Shown here piece by piece: positions 51,401-60,139 of a stretch of 64,000 nucleotides of DNA; within the stretch, counting starts at the first letter, position 1, and each line of letters begins with the position of its first letter. Source of the stretch: Kluyvera intermedia (GTDB lineage: Bacteria; Pseudomonadota; Gammaproteobacteria; Enterobacterales; Enterobacteriaceae). Under the pieces are notes generated by a model. It ran no database searches. It saw only the letters and a program-made list of their open reading frames with translations, and was not told the origin of the DNA. The stretch lies in NCBI RefSeq assembly GCF_034424175.1, contig NZ_CP139986.1, positions 3,658,001 through 3,722,000 on the forward strand, read 5' to 3'. The translations under genes were made by a program, and so were the position numbers.

Positions 51401-52404
51401 TCTTTATCCGGCCCATTTTGAGCAGCGGCACGCTTTAGATAGTCGCTGGCAGCGGTGAAATTGCCTTTGCGCATAGCAATAATCCCCAGCCCGCCAAGAG
51501 CATTGCTGTTCCCAGGATCGGCTTCCAGTACTTTCTCAAATGATGTGGTTGCCTGGTCCAGTTGCCCATTTTCAACGGTTTTATAACCGTTCGAAATAAT
51601 GCTACCGGTGACGTTTTGGGAATAATGTTCTCCGATTTCACGATCGTCAGGCTGCTGTTGTAGCCAGTTTTCAAAAAGGGGACGATCGCCGGCATTGGGA
51701 TGCAGCCACAGCAGCGCCTGGCGCAGATTTTTTTTCGCCTCAGGATTTGAATGCGATAGCGTTTCCAATAGCGTAATCCCATCGCGTCGGCTCTCTTCCT
51801 GATAAGTGAGGATTTTCCCCAGCGCCAGGGTAGTCGCAACATCATGAGGATGCTGCTGATGAAGCTGGCTTAAAGCGTCAATCGCTTCAGGACGGCGCTC
51901 AGGTATTGACGCCAGAGTCTGATAATACTCACTGCTAAGCGAAGATTTCGGCTGCCCCTGTTTAAACAACTCTTCATAGATAGTGACCGCAGCAGCGTTA
52001 TTGTCATGGCTTGAAAGTCGACGCGCTTCGGCTAGACGACCAGGCAATACGGCGCTGGCTGAGACTTCACCTTCCAGTTGAGCTATTTTTGCGCCATCGG
52101 GATCGGCCTGACGTAATTTCGCTTTCCAGGCTGCCGCTTCTGCTTTTTTACCCTGCTGTTGCGTATAGAGCGCCATTAAATACAGCGCATCGGTGTTGCC
52201 CGGCTCAACGCTCAGTATTTTCTTTAAGGCAAGCTGAGCATCATCTGGATGTTCGCGCTCATGCCAGTACTGCGCCTGTGTAAAAAGTTGTTCGAGTACG
52301 CTGCTATTATCTCCAGCAGCATGTACGGGGAAAGATAATGGGAACAGACAGATGCTACTTAAGCCAATCCCATGAATAATTTTATTTAGTTTACGAATTT
52401 TCAT
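48448..52404 (-). CDS. bcsC: BcsC, cellulose export porin with TPR scaffold
   Basis: This 1318-residue protein has a signal peptide (GIGLSSICLFPLSFPVHAA), many tetratricopeptide repeats over about residues 30-850 (AQLALKKILSVEPGNTDALY, SFEKVLEADPGNSNALGGLG) and a C-terminal 16-strand BcsC barrel (about 960-1318, PTSAACEVATHE then GTELSVALSGDSYQADLG on). An Ala/Lys-rich helical insert (about 985-1050) precedes the barrel. It conducts the glucan across the outer membrane. The gene ends 8 bp before the bcsD start codon. Confidence 0.93.
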   Translation of the reverse strand: MKIRKLNKIIHGIGLSSICLFPLSFPVHAAGDNSSVLEQLFTQAQYWHEREHPDDAQLALKKILSVEPGNTDALYLMALYTQQQGKKAEAAAWKAKLRQADPDGAKIAQLEGEVSASAVLPGRLAEARRLSSHDNNAAAVTIYEELFKQGQPKSSLSSEYYQTLASIPERRPEAIDALSQLHQQHPHDVATTLALGKILTYQEESRRDGITLLETLSHSNPEAKKNLRQALLWLHPNAGDRPLFENWLQQQPDDREIGEHYSQNVTGSIISNGYKTVENGQLDQATTSFEKVLEADPGNSNALGGLGIIAMRKGNFTAASDYLKRAAAQNGPDKEKWMTLYGQANFYGILSQAKAQANNKDWDSALATSEPLLNSSGDERHAVDLFRADILRRRGDLPAAEQAYRTLAEQAPSADVMQSLYYVLKAEHKTDDAANLLKSMPPAFRQKVMAGQPASIDPIRRQAAEALSQGETQQAEQLLRSALQKEPSNPWLRLDLARVLQKQGDSSQALSIISSLADSPRKDSLTAAAIFLSENKKWEDTATVLSRIPRSQWTKEMSELNRRATFNQGITRADSLLAGGDRASAAEQLLALSRIETLSAADAGHLAESLYKAGQTERALGVIHHNLASGLKGSVGDYAQQINVLNSAGLASEANQILSNPALLARSSQQDITHIKMGEVINKADRLREQGQYADAYDMLIVQLHQDPHNKDLMLAMARVYQSGNMSDNAGSIYQYVLSQDPQNQDARTGAIDLALKAKDNQRAMTLMQGLKDKNSPENLFLAARVARSNGESKRALGLLRQAKQQLLGIASAGNNATIDGLPISDNPFVNKTPIDTRLPWQVGGESASGSSSPVSSSQNPQLLTRVTKMLNETREKLSSWVETNLSLRDRNGDDGLGALSETKASLAFSTVPFDESRLKFAVTPVLLNAGSTSGKASNRFGTGALQQANAAWRATQSSQALADNSKAAASAARKALEDKSNARIKACQSPTSAACEVATHEETDAQDAYNLAQEKIMQPQSYGPDDFPANSSGEQRKTGTELSVALSGDSYQADLGTTPLGGEGAKNLVGGLRWSPIVATNTQLTFNLERRAVTDSLLSYVGTKDKYSGKTWGAVVKSGGGLSLSYDDGDAGAYGGASYYKYQGENVADNSAVMGNAGFYYRPLHTDEKEIKVGINADYMNYAENLSNFSFGQGGYFSPQNYISLSVPVEYSRNAGDWSYKLSGAVGYQAYSQKQSDYFPTESEWQNNLDWLVDAGFGEESHYAAKTSRGVSYNVKLQGNYKLSPQMSVGGALGYDTVGEYSEANAQLYLKYSFDDK

Positions 52405-52425
52405 TTCATATCCATCAATATGGGA

Positions 52426-54828
52426 TTATTTACCGTCGTTATTCTGTTGCTGCCCAATATAATTTTTGAGGCGCATTCGGGACTGGTTATGCAGGTAGAA
52501 ATACAATGCCAGACCAAGAAGTACAGCAAGGCCGGAGCACAGTAGTCCGAGTACCAGGAAGTGTTGGCTGGCGTACCAGAAGATTTGCAGATACCACGGC
52601 ATCTGACCGGAAACGTAGTGGGTTCCGATATGCCAGCTGTGTACGCCGTCGCTTTTACCTATCACGGCGATATCGCCTTTAATCGCCGCGTTAATTTTCG
52701 GATTACGTAAATCATCAGCCAACAGCGCAAGCTGTTCATCCTGGGTAGCGGTTGCCAGAATCACACTGCGTTTCGGGGCCCATGGCGATTTAAAACTGAC
52801 AAAACCTCGCCAGTCGGTAGCCGAATTTAAGTAGCGCGATACTTCTGTGTTTTGCTGGAGCCAATTACCTTGTAAATATATTTTCACTTTCTGCAGATAA
52901 TTCATTGGACGGATATCAATCATCCCGTCGTTATAGTCATAAGGACTTTTGGCGAATAATGCTGACATAAAGGTATGCTGCGTCAGACTGGCGACGACTA
53001 AAACATCATTATGTTCCAATGAATCAGATTCCTGCTTGAGAATACTTTCGCCCAGAATAATGTGAACACCATGCGCGGTAACCCCAGTCGCATTCCCTTG
53101 TCGAGCCATTAAACTCAGCAAGGTATTAATTTCTGTAGCCCCTGGATGCTCAGCCATCAGCACTACGGTTTGTGACAAATCAGCCAGACGAGAATATGGA
53201 AATCCGGCGCCAACAAAATAAGAAAGATTCGGCAACTCGCTAAAATGCCAGGTATGGCTAAGATCGAGGGTTGATGTTGGGTCAATGCTGCTTTTTATGC
53301 TGTTGTCATTAAAGACCTGACAAGGTGCCTCTTCATTGGCTTTAACGGCAAAATAGAATTCAAACTGGTTATCACCATAAATCTGCCATGGCTGAATACG
53401 CAGCGTTTGCTGCTCCTGACGTGTGTCGCCCCCCACTTTATGCCATAACTTTTCGAGCAGGCCGGTACTGTTGACCGAAACATTTCGCAGAAATCGACCA
53501 TTCAGCGAAATCCCTAACGCCGACTTATCTTCATCTATCCATCGGTGGGTCGGGAAGTGATAGTTGAGCTTGACTGGCACGGCGTCGCCGTCCCACATAA
53601 AGAGATCGGGGGCGGTGCGAAAGGCAATACGAATAGCCTCGTGGCTCAAACCTTCAACGTTCAGGCGGCTGTTTTGCGCGATGAGTTTACTGAATGGAAC
53701 GGGATGATGCGTATCCACCCAACGATCGGCGTCATAGGCCTGGCGTTTCGGGATATGTTGCGAGGCTACCCCGACCAGGTTCGCGGCCTCTGGCAGTGAA
53801 TTATGCGTCAGCACATAGGCCGCATTTTTTAGTGCATCGCCATTTTTACCGCTGACGATCAACAATTTATAAATAGGATATTGCGGGTTATCGATAATCT
53901 GCAGCGACGCCCTTTTCTCATCAACAATCTTAAGGCTGCCAATAGTATCTCCTGGATGCGCAATAATAATGGCGTTACTTTGGGGTAGTTCACCCAGGCT
54001 AACAGGGAGATTTATCCCTTTATAATCAGCGTGGTATCCCAAAAAAGTACTGATGATTGATGCAGCATCCAGTACATCAGCGGTTGGTTTACGGCTAAAC
54101 ACCATCGCAACCTGCTGACGCCCCATTTCAAGAGGATCGATAAACGGCCACGGGAAGCGAGAAAGATCGGGTACGGTATTGAGTCGTATCCCCTGATAAT
54201 CGATTCGGCTATCCGGCTGGATCGTCAATTGATAGCGCTTTTCACTGTCTTTTTCGCACTGCAACGTCTTGCCGTTTTCCAGCGTGACGCTGATGTTATT
54301 GATAGAGACCAGCATTGGCGCAGGAATATCCAGGCTAAACGTCGCATTGTCTTCATCAACCTGGTTCAAAGGTAGCTGGGCCAGCGGTTGACCATTGAGC
54401 ATCACGTTCAGGTAATGTTGCCCTTCGACAAGCGCTGATGAAGCGTGGATCGTGAGCAGCAGCTCTGCGTTTACGATGACGCGATCATTTGGCAAGGTAA
54501 ACGTAAACCCGCTTTGTGGCTGATGACCATCAATGGTTAAACCGTCAGTAATTCCGGCATCCTTTAGCGTCAGGCTACCGTTCACGACGGTTTGCGTCTC
54601 GGCTTTTGCTTGATCTTCATTTTTTTCCAGCGTATCCGCCGGGATCGGATCCTCTGGAGCAGGAACAGTTTTCTCCGTGTCCGCCGGTTTACTCACCGAC
54701 TTTTGTTCTCCGGGTCTTGGGAGTAACAGGCTATCGGGAAGATCAAACGCCAGGGGACTGCCGGCGAATAGACTGGCAGCCAGAACAATGATGACACTGC
54801 ACAGACGTTGAGATAGACGAGTCATCAT
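52426..54828 (-). CDS. bcsB: BcsB, cellulose synthase periplasmic subunit
   Basis: This 800-residue subunit has a signal peptide (LCSVIIVLAASLFAGSPLAF), two carbohydrate-binding/flavodoxin-like repeats and a C-terminal membrane anchor (FLVLGLLCSGLAVLLGLALY, about 765-785) that completes the BcsA active complex. The start at 54828 overlaps the bcsA stop by 4 bp (ATGA). It contains a charged, proline-containing spacer around residues 40-70 (KSVSKPADTEKTVPAPEDPI), unlike the shorter E. coli N-terminus. Confidence 0.93.
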   Translation of the reverse strand: MMTRLSQRLCSVIIVLAASLFAGSPLAFDLPDSLLLPRPGEQKSVSKPADTEKTVPAPEDPIPADTLEKNEDQAKAETQTVVNGSLTLKDAGITDGLTIDGHQPQSGFTFTLPNDRVIVNAELLLTIHASSALVEGQHYLNVMLNGQPLAQLPLNQVDEDNATFSLDIPAPMLVSINNISVTLENGKTLQCEKDSEKRYQLTIQPDSRIDYQGIRLNTVPDLSRFPWPFIDPLEMGRQQVAMVFSRKPTADVLDAASIISTFLGYHADYKGINLPVSLGELPQSNAIIIAHPGDTIGSLKIVDEKRASLQIIDNPQYPIYKLLIVSGKNGDALKNAAYVLTHNSLPEAANLVGVASQHIPKRQAYDADRWVDTHHPVPFSKLIAQNSRLNVEGLSHEAIRIAFRTAPDLFMWDGDAVPVKLNYHFPTHRWIDEDKSALGISLNGRFLRNVSVNSTGLLEKLWHKVGGDTRQEQQTLRIQPWQIYGDNQFEFYFAVKANEEAPCQVFNDNSIKSSIDPTSTLDLSHTWHFSELPNLSYFVGAGFPYSRLADLSQTVVLMAEHPGATEINTLLSLMARQGNATGVTAHGVHIILGESILKQESDSLEHNDVLVVASLTQHTFMSALFAKSPYDYNDGMIDIRPMNYLQKVKIYLQGNWLQQNTEVSRYLNSATDWRGFVSFKSPWAPKRSVILATATQDEQLALLADDLRNPKINAAIKGDIAVIGKSDGVHSWHIGTHYVSGQMPWYLQIFWYASQHFLVLGLLCSGLAVLLGLALYFYLHNQSRMRLKNYIGQQQNNDGK

Positions 54829-56927
54829 ACGGTCGCCCCCGCTTTGTGTGCCTTACGTGCCAATGCTTTATTGCGGCGCCCACGCCAGAAAATACCCCAC
54901 AGTCGGCCAGCACTGCTGATAACACCGCCGATTGAACGCAGCAGGCTGTCGTTTTCCTGCGGTGATTCCAGCCATGCATCCGCCCTCGCAAGGACGACGC
55001 GAACCAATTCGCGACGCTTATGCAATGCCATATCGCCAAATTGCAGGCGTAGACTTTCATCGTTTGCAAACACTTGCTTCGCGGGAATACAGACCGCTGC
55101 CGAATTTAGCAGCAGTTCAATCGCTTCTACACCTTCACCGTTAAACCCGGGCTCTGGGTTAACAACCTGCATCCCGCCCATCGAGAGATCGCGGGATAAA
55201 GTGCGTAAGCTTGCGCCGTTGGAATAATGCACGATGGCCGGAATCGCGATATCAATACGAATGCTTTTACGGATCTGTTTGGATTCGTTAGCTACGGCAA
55301 TAGAGGCCAGGAGAATAATAAGGCTATAGGTTGCCCAACCGACGTTGAGTAACAATACCCAGGGCTCAATCCCCTGATGTAGCTGAGTCGCGAAACGGAC
55401 AAGGCCCGCAACAACACCAGCAGCAACCAGCGCGGCGGTAATCATGTGGGGCATAACGATGTGGCTGTCAAAATACTCTTTCTCGAGCGTATCGCCTTTA
55501 TCCGTCACGTTGAATTTCCCTTTGCGTGGCGAAAGGAACGTCACAATCGTTGGGATAACCAGATGGAAACACATCACGGTTTCATACACTTCGCCCCAGA
55601 ACGAAAAGCGATAGCGCCCGTTGAGACGAGAATTTAGCACCGTTGCCATCACCAGATGAGGTAAGGAATAGGCAAAAATCATGCTCGCGGAAGAGGCAAT
55701 AATATTGAGATTGCAGAGCAGGTATGCCAGCGGTGCCGTCAGGAAGGCGATACGTGGCAGACCATACTGGAAGTGCAAAATCGCATTGAGGTAGCAAAGG
55801 CGTTGCTGCCACTTCAGACCTCGACCAAAGAGTGGGTTATCCAGCAACAGGATTTGTGTCATGCCGCGTGCCCAGCGAGTGCGCTGTATCACGTGCAGCG
55901 TCAGACGCTCCGTTGCCAGCCCAGCGGAAAGACGCAGGCCCAGAAACGCAGAGTTCCAACCGAGTCGCTGCATTTTTAACGCGGTATGCGCATCTTCCGT
56001 CACGGTCTCAACGGCGAAGCCACCAATTTCCTCAAGTGCACAGCGGCGAATAACCGCACAGGATCCGCAGAAGAACGTCGCATTCCAGTTGTCGTTCCCT
56101 TTTTGCACCGGCCCGTAAAAGAGCATCCCTTCATTTGGAGCCTTGCTAGCCGCCGGGAGGTTACGTTCAAACGGGTCTTTCGAGTAGAAATAGTGGGGAG
56201 TCTGGATCAGCGCAAGTTTCTCATCACGCAGGAAGCTCCCGACGGTTGCCTGAAGGAAGCCGCGTGTTGCCACATGATCGCAGTCGAAAATGCAGATCAG
56301 TTCGCCGTGCGTTTTCTTCATCGCTTTATTGAGATTACCGGCTTTCGCATGAGCGTTATCATCACGGGTGATGTAACCCACATTGGCTTCGGCGGCAAAT
56401 ACGGCGAACTCGCTGCGCTTTCCGTCATCCAGAATATAAACTTTGATTTTATCGCCAGGATAATCAATACACTGAGCCGCCAGAACGGTATCACGGACAA
56501 TATCGAGGCTTTCGTTATACGTTGGAATATAGACGTCTACCGTTGGCCACAATGAAGTGTCGTCAGGCAGAGGTTCTATTTCGCGCTCCAGTGGCCAAAT
56601 GGTTTGCATATATCCAAGCAGCATAATTACCCATGCATAAATCTCAGCAAAGAATAATCCCCAGCCCAGCGCCCATTCGATCCATGAATTGAAAGTCAGC
56701 GTCGAGGTCGCACGCCAGTAGATATAGCGGGTTGCCATCAGAAGTGATAAGGCGACCAGAGTCGTTGAAACCTTCTTATTTTGGCTGCGACCTGCAATCA
56801 AAAGCACCCCAATCATTAGCAAACCAAACAAAAATTGTTTGTGCGCGGTCATAGGGGTCAGGATGATTAATGCCGACGCGGGAACGGCAATCACGATCAA
56901 TAAAAATGCATAAAAAAGATTTTTCAT
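54825..56927 (-). CDS. bcsA: BcsA, cellulose synthase catalytic subunit
   Basis: This 700-residue GT2 glycosyltransferase in the inner membrane polymerises UDP-glucose. The GT2 motifs are intact: LDDG (166-169), FDCDH (D215/D217), TED (310-312) and QRTRW (348-352). The C-terminal PilZ domain keeps RKSIR (553-557) and DLSMGG (580-585), the RxxxR/DxSxxG pair that binds c-di-GMP and opens the gating loop. About eight TM helices flank the domain. It is shorter than E. coli BcsA (about 870) because it lacks the long N-terminal region. It starts 13 bp after bcsQ. Confidence 0.95.
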   Translation of the reverse strand: MKNLFYAFLLIVIAVPASALIILTPMTAHKQFLFGLLMIGVLLIAGRSQNKKVSTTLVALSLLMATRYIYWRATSTLTFNSWIEWALGWGLFFAEIYAWVIMLLGYMQTIWPLEREIEPLPDDTSLWPTVDVYIPTYNESLDIVRDTVLAAQCIDYPGDKIKVYILDDGKRSEFAVFAAEANVGYITRDDNAHAKAGNLNKAMKKTHGELICIFDCDHVATRGFLQATVGSFLRDEKLALIQTPHYFYSKDPFERNLPAASKAPNEGMLFYGPVQKGNDNWNATFFCGSCAVIRRCALEEIGGFAVETVTEDAHTALKMQRLGWNSAFLGLRLSAGLATERLTLHVIQRTRWARGMTQILLLDNPLFGRGLKWQQRLCYLNAILHFQYGLPRIAFLTAPLAYLLCNLNIIASSASMIFAYSLPHLVMATVLNSRLNGRYRFSFWGEVYETVMCFHLVIPTIVTFLSPRKGKFNVTDKGDTLEKEYFDSHIVMPHMITAALVAAGVVAGLVRFATQLHQGIEPWVLLLNVGWATYSLIILLASIAVANESKQIRKSIRIDIAIPAIVHYSNGASLRTLSRDLSMGGMQVVNPEPGFNGEGVEAIELLLNSAAVCIPAKQVFANDESLRLQFGDMALHKRRELVRVVLARADAWLESPQENDSLLRSIGGVISSAGRLWGIFWRGRRNKALARKAHKAGATV

Positions 56928-56940
56928 AATCAGATAGCCG

Positions 56941-57729
56941 TCAAAGAGTTAGCGAAGGGTCATTGTTACCGACGAGAATATTCAGGCGAGTTGAAATCTT
57001 TTCTTCAATGCTATCGATATCGAACAATGCCGAGCTCGCTGGACGATAAGTCCGCAGCGTTTTTTGACTCGCCAGCGCCGCAGGAACCGAGCTGTCATCA
57101 TGGATTTCACCTAAGACGAGATCGCCCATGCGCTCTTTGAGATAAACCTCAATGTCATGGCTCATTTCATAGCGCGGGTCGATCTTGTTAATGACATAGC
57201 AATGCTGGTTGTGATTATCCTGTGGCGTACCTGGAAAGGTGCGATCGGCTATCTTTTCTAGCAGCAGAGGGGCAATACCATCAGCCAGTAAGGTGGTAAC
57301 TTGCAAATCAATAAGGCTCTGGATTTCATGCAGCGCAAGCTGTGGGCTGGTTGGCATATCAATGATAACCACCACCCCACTTTTCGCGGTAATGTCAGAG
57401 ATATTTTTCCGGAAGACATCAGGTTTTTCATGGATAAGCATCTGGAAATCAAGGTGCTGTTTCCATGTCACATCGCCATAGGGGAGTAGATACAGGTTAG
57501 TATCCACTTTTAAAATAAACTGTCCCCAATCATCGGTATTATCTATATAGGGAACAAAGCCATGCGGCCCAACAAGAGTCAGATTAAAATAGTGGCGAAG
57601 GGCATTTTGCACATTCAGATCAATTAATAAAACCTTATTTCCTCGGTAAGCATAGGCGCTGGCAAGATTTGCCGCGAGGGTAGTTTTGCCACTTCCGCCC
57701 TGAGGGGAACTAATGCAAATTACTGGCAT
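56941..57729 (-). CDS. bcsQ: BcsQ, MinD-like ATPase of cellulose biosynthesis
   Basis: This 262-residue ParA/MinD-type P-loop protein has a deviant Walker A SPQGGSGKTTLAANLA (8-23), a switch DMPTSPQLA and a partner-binding C-terminus. It localises or assembles the synthase at the pole in E. coli-type systems. GAGAGGATTACTTC precedes the ATG. It overlaps the end of bcsO by 10 bp. Confidence 0.9.
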   Translation of the reverse strand: MPVICISSPQGGSGKTTLAANLASAYAYRGNKVLLIDLNVQNALRHYFNLTLVGPHGFVPYIDNTDDWGQFILKVDTNLYLLPYGDVTWKQHLDFQMLIHEKPDVFRKNISDITAKSGVVVIIDMPTSPQLALHEIQSLIDLQVTTLLADGIAPLLLEKIADRTFPGTPQDNHNQHCYVINKIDPRYEMSHDIEVYLKERMGDLVLGEIHDDSSVPAALASQKTLRTYRPASSALFDIDSIEEKISTRLNILVGNNDPSLTL

Positions 57730-58208
57730 GAAGTAATCCTCTCAAATAGCATTTTTAGCTGCACATCTCGTTGTTGATTCGAGGGGACCGCAGAATCCGA
57801 TGCTGGGGTTTTCTGGCTAAAGAGTGAACTGAATCTTTTACTATTCTTCAGCTCCACAGTGGTCGTATTATTTGTGTCATTGGTTAGCAAATCCTTTGGA
57901 TAAACTTGTGCCGTTGACGACTCAACTGCAGTGAGTCTATTTTCAATGCGAGGAGGTGGTGTAATATTAAAATCTACTTGTGGTTGAACCGCTTCCTCTG
58001 GGGAGTTGATATTCCACGGCGGAACATCCTGGAACTCTGTCAGACCAGGCATTTGTGGATAAATAGCACCCGCAACCGCGGCGCCATGGATTCTCTCAAG
58101 AACACTCCATTTCTTTAAAATATTGTCACTATTGTATTTCGACAATATTTTATAATTAGACACTCCTGTTGCCTTCCTGAAACCTGTAATGTCGTCATAA
58201 CCTTGCAT
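57720..58208 (-). CDS. BcsO-like cellulose operon protein
   Basis: This 162-residue, low-complexity protein begins MQGYDDITGFRKATGVSNYK, followed by a short structured start (to about 60) and a Pro/Asn/Thr-rich tail (PPPRIENRLTAVESSTAQVY). Position as first gene ahead of bcsQ-A-B-C-D and the Pro-rich nature fit BcsO of enterobacterial type I operons, whose function is unknown. The ATG at 58208 has ACAGGATATATC upstream; the one at 58223 has no ribosome site. Confidence in the family name is moderate. Confidence 0.72.
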   Translation of the reverse strand: MQGYDDITGFRKATGVSNYKILSKYNSDNILKKWSVLERIHGAAVAGAIYPQMPGLTEFQDVPPWNINSPEEAVQPQVDFNITPPPRIENRLTAVESSTAQVYPKDLLTNDTNNTTTVELKNSKRFSSLFSQKTPASDSAVPSNQQRDVQLKMLFERITSCQ

Positions 58209-58802
58209 GATATATCCTGTCATATCGATGGGGCGTAATGGCGAGTATTAAGGAAATCAAAAGCCCAACGCAGTACGGAATCATTCATGTCTGCTGTATT
58301 GATTCAACTTAACAATGCCGCCAGAAAATCTCTTTTGCTGTGAGAAATTATATTTGACGGATATCACAAAAAGAATTTATATCTTAGATATCAATGATTA
58401 TATGAATCTAAATCTGATTTATAGTTAATTTATAGATAATTATACCACTAGACTCAATAATTACAGAATTATACACTTTGATGGCTGATGAAATCATGAA
58501 CAGAAAAGACAGGAAAAGCAGCAACTTAGAAATAAAAAAATAACGTTCTACATCAATGAATTAACAGGGATCATTATGAGGCTTTACAATTTGGCATCGT
58601 AATAATGAAGGTGACACTTTAAACTGGTTTTAAGATAAAGCTTATGGCTTCATCTTGAAAAAAGCCTTAGTTGAATTATTACCATTGTCAGGTAAAGGGA
58701 ATTTAAATAAAGGCTTTGATTTGGTTACGGGATAGGTATTACTTGATAGCCATTGTCTAGCTATCGTATACTTAGTATCAAACTAAATTCAAAGGTAAGA
58801 TT
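58209..58802. promoter_or_regulatory. AT-rich divergent region between bcsO and the MarT-like regulator gene
   Basis: This region of 594 bp holds no convincing gene; the longest small frame (58480-58542, 20 codons) is not supported. An inverted repeat GATAGC...GCTATC lies at 58745-58765, followed by GTATACTTAGTATC about 40 bp before the regulator ATG; it could be an operator or promoter element. The bcs promoter is expected near 58210-58450, but its boxes were not resolved. Confidence 0.5.
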
Positions 58803-59600
58803 ATGCATTATCGGATTAACGAGTCGATAATTTACACTCCTGATGATGGTACGCTAAAGCTTATCGATAACAACAACCGTATCTACTCTGGTGAAATATC
58901 ACTGGCTCCCACAGCTAATCGCCTACTTGCTATGTTAATTAGCCACCATGGTAGCATTTTACAGCGCGACGAATTATTAGATAATGTCTGGGATGCACAT
59001 GGTTTAAGAGCATCGAACAACAGCCTTAATCAATATATAAGTGTATTAAGAAGAAATTTCTCTGACATCGGCGTTGAAGATACGGTGATCATCACCATTC
59101 CAACCGTTGGCTTTATGTTTAGTAAAGACATATCCGTAATAAGTGAAAATATACCGCCGGATATAAAAAATACACCTATAAAGAATGCGCCATTAGACAC
59201 TCAGATTCCCCCTGAAGAAACCAAGGGCTCATTCTGGGAAAGACGTAAAAAGGGTATAGTTCTGTCGTTGTTAGCAGTACTAACGGTCGCAAATTTTTGG
59301 TATTTAATGCCCTCACAATCGACGGGCCCAGCCTTTGAAAAGCGCTATCTTCTCGGTATGTTAGATTCATGTCCTGTGTACACGTTTTATCAAACGCCAG
59401 AATCAAGCACACAAAGCTATATGGAACTGGTGCGCAAAAGCATGGATAAAGCCAATTTCCACTGTCGAGGTTTCAGCGAAATCTTCTTTAAGGTGGAAGA
59501 TCTGGCATTACATCGGGAAAAGGCAACGATGTTTATAGCAATATGTAGTCGCCTTGAAGAAAACTCGTATTCGAATTGCCGAAGCTATTACACAAACTAA
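58803..59600 (+). CDS. Membrane-bound ToxR/CadC/MarT-type transcriptional regulator
   Basis: This 265-residue protein has an N-terminal OmpR-type winged helix (about 10-110: ISLAPTANRLLAMLISHHGS, SNNSLNQYISVLRRNF), a proline-containing linker, one TM helix (GIVLSLLAVLTVANFWYLMP, about 148-168) and a periplasmic domain with four Cys (CPVYTFYQ, FHCRGF, AICSRL, SNCRSY) that could form disulfides. It is the MarT family, whose partner gene encodes a FidL-like protein, found directly downstream. Divergence from bcsO makes it a candidate regulator of cellulose. Confidence 0.83.
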   Translation: MHYRINESIIYTPDDGTLKLIDNNNRIYSGEISLAPTANRLLAMLISHHGSILQRDELLDNVWDAHGLRASNNSLNQYISVLRRNFSDIGVEDTVIITIPTVGFMFSKDISVISENIPPDIKNTPIKNAPLDTQIPPEETKGSFWERRKKGIVLSLLAVLTVANFWYLMPSQSTGPAFEKRYLLGMLDSCPVYTFYQTPESSTQSYMELVRKSMDKANFHCRGFSEIFFKVEDLALHREKATMFIAICSRLEENSYSNCRSYYTN

Positions 59601-59612
59601 GTGGTTGAATTA

Positions 59613-60098
59613 ATGAAAAAAATTATAGCTATCGTTATCATTGTCAATGCGGCATTTCTTCTGTGGCTCTACGTCATCTATCCACATAGCCATCGCGGGA
59701 ACCTTGATATTTTTTGTGAGTCGACATTGAATATGAGTAACGATCGCAGTGGTTCAGTCTTCACGTTTGGCGGAACGGTTATCACGCGCTTTAAATCCGA
59801 TTCAACAGGATATATTGGGTTACTGGGAGCAGCAGAGTATCAGGGCAAAATCTACAATGTCTCTCGAGAGGTAGGTTTTACCTATGAACCCAAAGATGAT
59901 GATGGTATCTACGCTATCAAACTAGGGACTATCTCACCGATGCAAGCTGACAATATTCCCAATGAGCTTGTTGAATACAACATCACCGGGCGAGCAGGGA
60001 TTATCAACAGCTATGTGTTACGCCACGCAAATGAGAATACCTGGAGCATCGGTAATATCTATACGCCAATCGTGATGTGTGTAGATAAACGGAGGTAA
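59613..60098 (+). CDS. FidL-like inner-membrane protein
   Basis: This 161-residue protein begins MKKIIAIVIIVNAAFLLWLY, with one N-terminal membrane anchor and a periplasmic domain (LDIFCESTLNMSNDRSGSVF, CVDKRR at the end). It forms a pair with the preceding MarT-like regulator, as in Salmonella marT-fidL; the partner may modulate the regulator's periplasmic part. The ATG at 59613 is used; GTG at 59601 would add four residues. Its role is inferred from the pair only. Confidence 0.75.
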   Translation: MKKIIAIVIIVNAAFLLWLYVIYPHSHRGNLDIFCESTLNMSNDRSGSVFTFGGTVITRFKSDSTGYIGLLGAAEYQGKIYNVSREVGFTYEPKDDDGIYAIKLGTISPMQADNIPNELVEYNITGRAGIINSYVLRHANENTWSIGNIYTPIVMCVDKRR

Positions 60099-60139
60099 TA
60101 AATACGTATGGGAGCATAGAAATATGCTCCTGGTGCTGG

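Noticed and set aside
58480..58542. Small 20-codon frame in the bcs/MarT-like gap
   Set aside because: It is very short, has no clear ribosome site and does not resemble BcsR or BcsF small proteins.
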